Below, piece after piece: positions 21,984 through 28,343 of a stretch of DNA of 28,343 nucleotides. A program made the position numbers and the translations under genes. The notes beneath the pieces are model-generated. The model searched no databases and was not told the DNA's origin. It was given only the letters and a program-made list of their open reading frames with translations. Position 1 is the stretch's first letter, and every line of letters starts with the position of its first letter. This DNA is from Planctomycetaceae bacterium. GTDB lineage: Bacteria > Planctomycetota > Planctomycetia > Pirellulales > Thermoguttaceae. The DNA is taken from assembly GCA_003509805.1 (NCBI GenBank), contig DOMV01000308.1:2601-30943 (forward strand). Reading direction: 5' to 3'.

Positions 21984-22555
21984 GATCGTTCTTTCGGCGT
22001 GTTTTCCATATCGAAACCGGCGGAAAAATCGTCGTTTCGATTCCGTTTCTTTTCAATGCACCCCTTTAAACGAAGCCGAATCCGGCAAATCGCCTGGCGC
22101 ACCGCGGCGGGATTGCGCCGACCGCGTCGCGCCATTTCTTCCATGGAAATCCCCTGCCGATAGTGCTGTTCAATCAACCGGCGACTCGATTCCGGCAAGG
22201 AACGGACACACTCTTCGAGGTATCGCACCTCGTCCTGCCAATGCTCCGGAACGTCGTCATTCGCGTCCGCCGAGAGCCTTTGGGCGATTTTTTGCAGCGT
22301 TTCGGGCATGTTTTTTCGCCGCTCGGCCCAGTGCTTGATGGCACGATTTTTAACGATCCGGTAAAGCAACGGCGAAATATCACGGCTGAAATCCCGCTTT
22401 CCTTTCAAGGCGTCGTCCACGAAATCCACGAAAGCCTGCTGCACGATATCGTGAACCAAATCGGGGGCCGGGGCATAACGGCGCGCGACGCCCAACAACA
22501 AACCGTAATGCAATTGAAAAAGGGATGTTATGGTTTCGACATTGATTTCCTGCAT
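21980..22555 (-). CDS. ECF-type RNA polymerase sigma factor
   Basis: The 191-residue protein has a sigma region 2 (about 8-75: LFQLHYGLLLGVARRYAPAP, LVHDIVQQAFVDFV, LLYRIVKNRAIKHW) and a region 4 helix-turn-helix (about 105-165: YLEECVRSLPESSRRLIEQH, GISMEEMARRGRRNPAAVRQ). The two are joined by a short linker, as in ECF sigma factors. The sequence resembles the planctomycete and verrucomicrobial type paired with FecR membrane proteins, and the FecR gene overlaps by four bases. Its targets are unknown but likely include the downstream DUF1559 and lipoprotein genes. Start choice is uncertain: ATG at 22555 (MQEINVE) or 22570 (MSGIIMQEI), because of a 15-bp duplication there. Confidence 0.92.
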   Translation of the reverse strand: MQEINVETITSLFQLHYGLLLGVARRYAPAPDLVHDIVQQAFVDFVDDALKGKRDFSRDISPLLYRIVKNRAIKHWAERRKNMPETLQKIAQRLSADANDDVPEHWQDEVRYLEECVRSLPESSRRLIEQHYRQGISMEEMARRGRRNPAAVRQAICRIRLRLKGCIEKKRNRNDDFSAGFDMENTPKERS

Positions 22556-22582
22556 TATGATTCCCGACATTATGATTCCCGG
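22553..22582 (-). repeat. 15-bp duplication at the sigma gene start
   Basis: CATTATGATTCCCG occurs at 22553-22566 and again at 22568-22581. On the coding strand this gives two GGGAATCATAATG boxes, so the start codon and its AT-rich upstream box are doubled. Confidence 0.85.
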
Positions 22583-23038
22583 AAGGGCGGACCGGCGGCA
22601 AACACGATTGGAAACGCGAAGATCAATTGCCCATTTTAACGGAAAAACACAACCAAACGGGAACACACCACCAAAATCGACCTCGAACTGCAAAAGTACA
22701 GCGACGAACTTTCGAATCGTGACGCAAAAAATATCCCGTATTCACGGAATTGCCGATTATTTTCCTTGCAGACGGGCGGAAACGCCCAAGAACGACCGTA
22801 CACCGCGTAAAAAATAGGCCAGGGGGCCCCCTGAGCACGGTGTTGTCTGAGCACGGTGTTGTCTGAGCACGGTGTTGTCTGAACACGGTGTTGTCTGAGC
22901 ACGGTGTTGAAGCCCCGAAACCGCGAATGGTGAATATGGTACCACGGTTTCCTTTTTTCGGCTCCCTTTTTTCACGGAGAGCAAAAAGCTCCGGGACATT
23001 TCCGGGACGAAGCGCATGAAAGCTCCCGCCGGCTTCAG
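22556..23038. other. 483-bp gap between hydF and the sigma gene
   Basis: No gene is supported. It contains the leader of the sigma gene, a 12-bp palindrome AGGGGGCCCCCT (22821-22832) and directly next to it a 16-bp tandem array (22833-22909). I found no convincing promoter for the sigma gene beyond the CATAAT boxes at its start. Confidence 0.7.
22833..22909 (+). repeat. 16-bp tandem repeat, 4.8 copies
   Basis: Units of GAGCACGGTGTTGTCT start at 22833, 22849, 22865, 22881 and 22897. Only one unit differs (GAACACGG) and the last is cut after 13 bases. AACACGGTGTT in the variant unit is a near-perfect palindrome. There are no spacers between units. Confidence 0.95.
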
Positions 23039-24256
23039 TCATTCGATGCCGAACGGTTCGATCGCCCGCTCCAGAATGCCCGACATCGCCGCGATTGCCA
23101 GCCCGTAATTCGTGATGGGAACACCGCTTGCGCGGCAATGCATCATCCGGCTGAGCATTTCGCGCCGATTCCACATGCAGGCTCCGCAATGGATGACGAG
23201 ATCCCAGTCGGCGACATGGGACGCGGGAAAATCGTGTCCATGCACATGCTCGATCGTCAAATCGGGACCGACGGTTTGACGGAGTCGATTCGGAATTTTA
23301 GCCGTTCCGATATCCTCCGCGATCGGGTGATGCCCGCACGATTCGGCGATCAGGACCCTGCTTTGAGGGGGCAATTTACCGATCGCCCGCGCACCGTCGA
23401 CCATGGTCGCGAGATCCCCTTTTTGTCGCGCGAACAGAATGGAAAACGTGGTGAGCGGAATGTCTCTCGGAACGAGGGCGCCCACTTCGTCGAGAACCTG
23501 GGAATCGGTAACGACGATCGCCGGGGGCCGGTTCAACCGATCCAACGCATCCTTGAGTTGTCCCGTCTTGACGACGAGGCAGCCTTGATCGCCGTCGAGC
23601 ACGTCGCGAATCGTCTGGACCTGCGGCAGGATCAGACGTCCCTTGGGCGCTTCCTTGTCGATGGGCACGACGAAAACGGCCAGTTCACCGGCGGGCAACA
23701 GGTCGGCGAGAATCGGCGGCGGCGAAAGAAACGTTTCCGGCACGAGTTCCAGTAATCCTTCAAGCAAGGCGTTGCGACCGTTCGGGTCGAATGCGGACAG
23801 GACGACGAGGGGAATCTTCGCGGATTCAAGCCGGCCGGATGTGTCTTCGGACGGGCGGACGATATCGCTTTTGCTGAAGACGACCAAAAACGGAATTTTG
23901 CGACGGGCAAGTTCGAACCCGATCGACCGTTCAAAATCTCCCCAAACGCCGTCACCGACGACAAGGAGCCCGATATCGGTCCGTTCGAATACCTGCCGGG
24001 TCTTTTCGATACGCAACCGGCCGAGCGTCCCGACATCGTCGATCCCGGCCGTGTCGATGAACAGCACCGGCCCGATCGGGAGAAGTTCCATCGGTTTCTC
24101 GACCGGGTCGGTCGTCGTTCCGGCAATCTCGGAAACGAGAGAACTCTGTTGCCGCGACATCATGTTCAACAAGGAGGATTTGCCCGCGTTTCTACGCCCG
24201 AACAAGGCCAGATGCAGCCGAAACCCCTTGGGTGTACCGTCTGTGGATTCCATCAT
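23039..24256 (-). CDS. hydF: [FeFe]-hydrogenase maturation GTPase HydF
   Basis: HydF is the scaffold that receives the 2Fe subcluster made by HydE and HydG and hands it to [FeFe]-hydrogenase. The 405-residue length from the ATG at 24256 is typical. The GTPase domain shows GRRNAGKSSL (20-29), TTTDP (47-51), DTAG (68-71) and FSKSD; the switch and dimerisation part follows. The C-terminal cluster-binding domain carries CGH and HCGAC, fitting the HydF pattern CxH-x47-CxxC. The frame opens at 24322, but GGAG just before 24256 and the family N-terminus favour 24256 (24253 is equally possible). It is alone here: HydE, HydG and hydrogenase genes must lie elsewhere. A good promoter lies at 24380-24408. 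Confidence 0.95.
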   Translation of the reverse strand: MMESTDGTPKGFRLHLALFGRRNAGKSSLLNMMSRQQSSLVSEIAGTTTDPVEKPMELLPIGPVLFIDTAGIDDVGTLGRLRIEKTRQVFERTDIGLLVVGDGVWGDFERSIGFELARRKIPFLVVFSKSDIVRPSEDTSGRLESAKIPLVVLSAFDPNGRNALLEGLLELVPETFLSPPPILADLLPAGELAVFVVPIDKEAPKGRLILPQVQTIRDVLDGDQGCLVVKTGQLKDALDRLNRPPAIVVTDSQVLDEVGALVPRDIPLTTFSILFARQKGDLATMVDGARAIGKLPPQSRVLIAESCGHHPIAEDIGTAKIPNRLRQTVGPDLTIEHVHGHDFPASHVADWDLVIHCGACMWNRREMLSRMMHCRASGVPITNYGLAIAAMSGILERAIEPFGIE

Positions 24257-24379
24257 GCTCTCCTTTCTCATCGCTTTTCCCATCGCCTTTTTCATCGACG
24301 TGTTCGTTGCCGTAAACGACACGCACCAACCTGTTCCCGCCTCCCGTTCCCGATATGCTTACAGGATCGATATGCCTAC

Positions 24380-24408
24380 AGTATATTGACGCTTGGTTGC
24401 GATTTCAA
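24380..24408 (-). promoter_or_regulatory. Sigma-70-type promoter for hydF
   Basis: On the minus strand TTGAAA (24408-24403), a 17-bp spacer and TATACT (24385-24380) form a near-consensus promoter about 125 bp before the hydF start. It is almost the same pair of boxes as at moxR. Confidence 0.78.
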
Positions 24409-24492
24409 GGTTCTTCGTGCCAACGCCGCCGAGGATACGGCGCTTTTCCACTGTGTTCGCAAACAGGGCTCGTGAAATTCCGATGTCCATTC

Positions 24493-24521
24493 TTGACTTT
24501 TCGTTGCCGGGGCGATACATT
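24493..24521 (+). promoter_or_regulatory. Promoter candidate for the haem/propeller gene
   Basis: TTGACT, a 17-bp spacer and TACATT point toward the gene at 24671. Transcription would begin about 24528, at the foot of the hairpin described next. Confidence 0.55.
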
Positions 24522-24529
24522 TATCTCCG

Positions 24530-24555
24530 GGCGCCTTTTTCCGGCGCCGTTTTTT
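24530..24555 (+). terminator. Terminator-like hairpin in a 5' leader
   Basis: GGCGCC (24530-24535), a 7-base loop, GGCGCC (24543-24548) and then GTTTTTT look like an intrinsic terminator on the plus strand. No plus-strand gene precedes it nearby. It lies directly after the promoter candidate, so it may be an attenuator or a 5' stabilising stem instead. Confidence 0.45.
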
Positions 24556-24670
24556 CGCTCGTTTTCTCGCTCCGTTTCTCGTTTGCCAAAAACTGAAAAA
24601 ATCGCTTGTCACACCGGTTCACCGTCCGGTTTTTTTCAATAACATGGACTGACAGCAGGAGAAGAACGCC

Positions 24671-27550
24671 ATGCCGATTGCACCGCTCAAGGGTATTTGC
24701 GCCGCCTGTTTATGCGTTTTGATGGCGCAGGCCGCATTTGCGGAAATTTCCGAAAAGGGTATTTCGCAGCTTCAGGAAGAATGGTTGTTCCAGGTCGATG
24801 GCACCATCACGAACGAAACGATCGCCGCCGAGATCGAACGGACGTCGGCAATGCTGAAAAGAATCGGCGCGATGGAAGGAGTCGGCGATCTGTCCGGGGA
24901 AGAAGCCGCCCTTGAAAAACTGGCTGCGGAATTGGCCGGCAAAACGGAGCTTTCCGGCAACGGGTTGAAAGATCGTTATTTCGCCGTCCGCCGGCTCAAG
25001 CGGGATATATTCTTCAAAAACCCGTTGGTCACATTCGACCGCATCCTGTTGATCGACAATCCATATCCCAAAGGGAAAAAAGGCGATGCGACGGATGAAT
25101 GGGGACATGAAGCCCGGCACCGGAACGGCTTCATGGCCGAGCCGGGCGGTCGGATGGTCACGGTCGGCCTTCACCCGGGAAGCGACGTCCAAAATATCCT
25201 GCCGGAATTCGACGGCAGTTTTTGGAGGCCCGACCTCTCTTTCGACGGCAAGGAAATTCTTTTCAGCTACCAGCCCAAAGGCGAAAAATCATTTCACCTC
25301 TATCGCTGCAACGCGGACGGAAGCGACGTAAAACAATTAACATTCGGCGATTACGACGATCTTGATCCCGTTTTCTCGCCGGACGGCAAAATCGTGTTCT
25401 GCTCAAGCCGGCAGCACAGCTACGTGCGTTGCATGCCGATGACCCATTCGTTCGCCCTTTCCCGTTGCGATGGAGACGGGAAGAACATTTATGTCGTTTC
25501 CGGCAATGGCGAACCGGAATACCTGCCGTCGATTTTGAACGACGGTCGGGTCATTTTTACCCGTTGGGAGTACACGGACAAGGCGTTATGGCGAGTCCAA
25601 TCACTGTGGACCTGCAATCCGGACGGGACGAACACGCAAATACTCTGGGGCAACCAGTCCGTTTGGCCCGACGTACTCACCGAGGCGCGCGCGATTCCCG
25701 GAAGTAACAAGATCATGTTCACCGCGGTCGGCCATCACGCCTGGTTCAACGGCAGTATCGGGATCATCGACCCGAACGCCGGTCTCGATTATCCTCACGG
25801 CCTGACCCGCGTGACCCGGGAAGTCGCGTGGCCGGAAGTCGGCAACGGTCCCGCCGATCCGCAACCGACCGTCGACTATCACCCGAGCGGCAAGATTTTC
25901 GCGTACAAGACCCCTTATCCGCTTTCCGAAGAATATTTCCTTGTTTCGGCCCGGGAAGGCGGCCATCTTTACAGCGGCCCGGACAACGGCTGGTTTTTCC
26001 GGCTTTATCTGATGGATGTTTACGGGAACAAGGAACTGATCTATCGCGGCGAACACAACGCCTATCATGCGATTCCGCTTGCCGCCCGCGACATGCCGAC
26101 CGTGAAGCCGGATTTGGTCAACTGGCCGGTGATCGGAAGCGGTGAGACGCCCGCACCCGGCATTTTGTACAGCAGCAACGTTTTCGAAGGGGCGCCGGCC
26201 GTCCTCAAGGAGAAGGGCAAAGCGATCCGCGTCATCCAGATGGACCCGAAGACCTATACGACCTGGCACAAGACCGTTCAGCACGACGGACCGGCCGTCA
26301 GCGTCACGCAGGCGGAGGGTGTCAAACGCATCCTCGGAACCGTCCCGATCGAAGACGACGGGAGCGTCGCGTTCGAAGTTCCGCCCGGCGAGGCGATTTT
26401 CTTCGAGATGCTCGATGCCGAAGGGCGTGCGATTCACGTCATGCGCTCCTTTACGAACGTGATGCCCGGCGAGGTTCGCGGCTGTTTCGGCTGTCACGAA
26501 TCGAACTTGGCCACGCGGGGCAACCAAGGGTTGCTGGGCGGCCAAATGGGCAAAGCGATGTCGAAGGGAGCGAAGCCGCCGACCCCGCCGAGTTGGGGCA
26601 CGGAAGAAAGCATCAGCTATGCGCGCTTCGTCCAACCGGTTCTCGACAAGCATTGTGCGCAGTGCCACCAGAACCCGGAACACGCGGCGTACGCCAAGCT
26701 GAATATGACTTTCCGGCCCTCGACGCACGGCTGGTGGGGCTGGGTTTACAACCAGGACGAGATCAGCCCGTTTTACGAGCCGTACCTGGAGATGGTTTCC
26801 GGGCCGACTCCCTGGGGCGGTGCCAAACCGAGGGATGAACGCAACGTCCCCAGGAATATCGCCGGTGTCTTCGTCGTCGAAGGATATGGGCGGGACGACC
26901 CGGACAATTTGAAGACGCTCCCGCCGTACTCGGCCTATTCGCCGGTCAGCAAGCTGGTCCATAACGCGATGAGCGGCGAGCATAACGGCGTGAAAGTCGA
27001 AGGCGAGGATATTCAGCGCCTCATCGCGTGGGTCGATCTCAACGGGCCTTATCTCGGCGACGAGGAAATCAGGGCGATGTACGATCCGGTTTCGCCGACC
27101 ATTGAAACCATCCCGCCGATTCGGCCCCGGATCGCGACCGCCCCGCGAATCAATCGATTCAACCTTCGGCAGGACGGCGATACGAGCAAAATGTTCGGAG
27201 AACTGAAGCTGATGCCGAACCGTGTCCCGCGATTCAACCCGAACGAAGCGGTCGCCAAGCTCCGATTCCAGCAGATACTGAAAGAAGTGGGCGATGAAAA
27301 GGATATCAAGGTCGAAATCCTCGGCGCCGTTTACGGCACCGATGCGGAAGCGGAGCAAATTTCCGTTCTCGAACAGGTCAAACGGGCCTTCAACGGGACC
27401 CGCCTCATTGAAATCGACAAATACAACGCCGTTTTCGGCGATCCGATTAACGGGAAACCCAAGCAATTGCGAATCTCCTACCGGATCAACGAGGGCGAAA
27501 TCCGCAATGCCCGTTTCAAGGAAAACGAAACCATCCTGTTGCCGAAATAA
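24671..27550 (+). CDS. Secreted di-haem beta-propeller protein, hydrazine-synthase-alpha-like
   Basis: The 959-residue protein has a signal peptide (cleavage likely after AFA, residue 24), an N-terminal helical part, and a TolB-like propeller with repeated blocks such as LYRCNADGSDVKQLTFGD, DPVFSPDGKIVFCSS and LWTCNPDGTNTQILWG. A domain resembling the middle domain of hydrazine synthase alpha follows, then two c-type haem sites, CFGCH (605-609) and CAQCH (662-666). The last 90 residues (VEILGAVYGTD, AVFGDPINGKPKQLRISY) look like a separate small domain resembling DUF3395. Such proteins are common in planctomycetes that do not perform anammox, so hydrazine synthesis should not be assumed. A GGAG precedes the ATG. 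It acts outside the cytoplasm, perhaps in electron transfer. Confidence 0.85.
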   Translation: MPIAPLKGICAACLCVLMAQAAFAEISEKGISQLQEEWLFQVDGTITNETIAAEIERTSAMLKRIGAMEGVGDLSGEEAALEKLAAELAGKTELSGNGLKDRYFAVRRLKRDIFFKNPLVTFDRILLIDNPYPKGKKGDATDEWGHEARHRNGFMAEPGGRMVTVGLHPGSDVQNILPEFDGSFWRPDLSFDGKEILFSYQPKGEKSFHLYRCNADGSDVKQLTFGDYDDLDPVFSPDGKIVFCSSRQHSYVRCMPMTHSFALSRCDGDGKNIYVVSGNGEPEYLPSILNDGRVIFTRWEYTDKALWRVQSLWTCNPDGTNTQILWGNQSVWPDVLTEARAIPGSNKIMFTAVGHHAWFNGSIGIIDPNAGLDYPHGLTRVTREVAWPEVGNGPADPQPTVDYHPSGKIFAYKTPYPLSEEYFLVSAREGGHLYSGPDNGWFFRLYLMDVYGNKELIYRGEHNAYHAIPLAARDMPTVKPDLVNWPVIGSGETPAPGILYSSNVFEGAPAVLKEKGKAIRVIQMDPKTYTTWHKTVQHDGPAVSVTQAEGVKRILGTVPIEDDGSVAFEVPPGEAIFFEMLDAEGRAIHVMRSFTNVMPGEVRGCFGCHESNLATRGNQGLLGGQMGKAMSKGAKPPTPPSWGTEESISYARFVQPVLDKHCAQCHQNPEHAAYAKLNMTFRPSTHGWWGWVYNQDEISPFYEPYLEMVSGPTPWGGAKPRDERNVPRNIAGVFVVEGYGRDDPDNLKTLPPYSAYSPVSKLVHNAMSGEHNGVKVEGEDIQRLIAWVDLNGPYLGDEEIRAMYDPVSPTIETIPPIRPRIATAPRINRFNLRQDGDTSKMFGELKLMPNRVPRFNPNEAVAKLRFQQILKEVGDEKDIKVEILGAVYGTDAEAEQISVLEQVKRAFNGTRLIEIDKYNAVFGDPINGKPKQLRISYRINEGEIRNARFKENETILLPK

Positions 27551-27568
27551 AATCCGTCCTGGAAAACC

Positions 27569-27583
27569 GGCGGTTGCGCCGCC
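27569..27583 (+). terminator. Short hairpin after the haem/propeller gene
   Basis: GGCGG, loop TTGCG, CCGCC lies 19 bases after the stop. The nearest T-run (ATTTTTTG) comes about 20 bases later, so it is a weak terminator candidate. Confidence 0.3.
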
Positions 27584-27610
27584 CGGCACGCCGTTAATGC
27601 GATTTTTTGC

Positions 27611-28343
27611 ATGAGTTCCGAACCATCTCACCAAACCGGGGACATCGAAGAAACCAAGCAGCATATCCGCGCCGTCCTAGCGGAGCTTTCGCAGTTGGCG
27701 AAAACCGATATCACCCCGGAAGAATTTCATGCCGAATTCCTTTCCCGCGTCGTCGCGTCGATGGCCGCCGTCGCCGGCGCGGTTTGGATATTCGATCCCC
27801 GCGGCGGATTGACCCTGTCTTACCAGATCAACCTTCAGGCGATCGACATCCGCGGTTCCGGGGAAGGGGAAAAACAGCACAGCCGCCTGCTTTACCGGCT
27901 GCTCGAAGGTCCCGAGGGCGGAACGCTCGTGCCCGCGCATTCGGGATACGCCGGACCGGCCGCTTCGGCGAACAATCTTTCCGTCGCCGTCGAGGGCGGC
28001 GAGGCGGGCAATCCGACGGCTACGCTGATCGTTTCCTGTCCCATCAGGACGGAATTGGAGACGGTCGGACTGGTCGAGATATTTCAGCGTCCCGATACGT
28101 CTCCGGGAGCGCAGCGCGGCTTTGTCCGGTTTCTCGCGCAGTCCTGTTTACTGGCCACCGATTATTACAAGAATCGGCAGCTCCGGCATTTCGGGAATCG
28201 CCAATCGCTTTGGACGCTCCTGGAGGAATTTACCCGCTCAATTCATCGTTCGCTCGATGTCCGGCAAACGGCGTTCACGATCGTCAATGAAGGGCGCCGC
28301 CTGATCGAATGCGACCGGGTGAGCCTTGCCGTCCGGCGCGGCG
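27611..28343 (+). CDS. GAF-domain protein, cut by window end
   Basis: The frame is open from the ATG at 27611 to the end of the window (244 complete codons). The first GAF-like domain spans about residues 18-190, with VVASMAAVAGAVWIFDP, then CPIRTELETVGLVEIFQRPD and FLAQSCLLATDYYKN. A second GAF domain appears to start near 205 (LLEEFTRSIHRSLDVRQTAF, then IECDRVSLAV). In planctomycetes such paired GAF domains are often the N-terminal part of HlyD-type adaptor or sensor proteins, but the downstream part is not visible. No Shine-Dalgarno is present; ATTTTTTGC precedes the ATG. It lies 60 bp after the propeller gene on the same strand. Confidence 0.8.
   Translation, partial: MSSEPSHQTGDIEETKQHIRAVLAELSQLAKTDITPEEFHAEFLSRVVASMAAVAGAVWIFDPRGGLTLSYQINLQAIDIRGSGEGEKQHSRLLYRLLEGPEGGTLVPAHSGYAGPAASANNLSVAVEGGEAGNPTATLIVSCPIRTELETVGLVEIFQRPDTSPGAQRGFVRFLAQSCLLATDYYKNRQLRHFGNRQSLWTLLEEFTRSIHRSLDVRQTAFTIVNEGRRLIECDRVSLAVRRG

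Larger units (their letters stand above)
24257..24670. other. 414-bp divergent promoter region
   Basis: This gap separates divergent hydF and the haem/propeller gene. It holds a minus-strand promoter (24380-24408), a plus-strand promoter (24493-24521) and a hairpin with a T-run (24530-24555). No further gene is supported. Confidence 0.7.

Noticed and set aside
22833..22909. CRISPR array
   Set aside because: The repeats are directly adjacent with no spacers, and no cas genes are nearby.
24671..27550. Evidence for anammox metabolism
   Set aside because: Only an alpha-like protein is present; the beta and gamma subunits and hydrazine dehydrogenase are not seen, and such proteins occur widely in planctomycetes that do not perform anammox.
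25601..27664. Open frame of 687 codons on the minus strand across the haem/propeller gene
   Set aside because: It is a shadow of the real gene; the plus strand has a signal peptide, haem motifs and repeats, the minus strand product resembles nothing.

Overview
The window looks like a chromosomal segment of an anaerobic planctomycete. The lineage call rests on family content. A DUF1559 pseudopilin-like protein (N-terminal FTLVE methylation motif, C-terminal H-x9-DG) sits beside an ECF sigma factor and a FecR/LamG membrane protein. There is also a secreted c-type haem protein resembling hydrazine synthase alpha, and long stator-like proteins of a type I recall mainly from planctomycetes. HydF, the maturation GTPase of [FeFe]-hydrogenase, points to an oxygen-avoiding, hydrogen-handling lifestyle. 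The DNA is moderately GC-rich, and many genes lack a Shine-Dalgarno sequence but carry an AT-rich box directly before the ATG. I see no rRNA, tRNA or CRISPR array.

Layout, plus strand, 1-15.9 kb: a tandem ACT-domain regulator; a repeat-filled gap; dinD with an overlapping small membrane protein that appears frameshifted; leuC; a HindIII-type restriction-modification island; a truncated UDP-sugar pyrophosphorylase; then a six-gene run mlaE-mlaF-mlaD followed by a MotA/TolQ/ExbB-like channel protein and two ExbD/TolR-like partners; then thiS. Minus strand, 15.9-24.3 kb: moxR-DUF58 with a clear promoter; a lipoprotein; DUF1559; FecR-LamG; ECF sigma; and hydF with its own promoter. Plus strand, 24.5-28.3 kb: the haem/beta-propeller protein and the start of a GAF-domain protein cut by the window end.

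Three points stand out. (1) The R-M pair is bracketed by a perfect 43-bp direct repeat that duplicates the last codons of leuC, which marks a recent insertion with no integrase in it. I found no AAGCTT site anywhere in the window by eye. (2) The stator-like operon encodes two paralogous ExbD-type subunits whose membrane helices align; the second keeps the proton-pathway Asp and the first has Ala at that position. Together with the upstream Mla lipid-transport genes this suggests an undescribed asymmetric, possibly ion-driven envelope machine. (3) A family of dispersed intergenic elements with palindromic ends and a conserved start-proximal edge lies immediately before several genes, and one copy sits exactly where the pyrophosphorylase gene is truncated.
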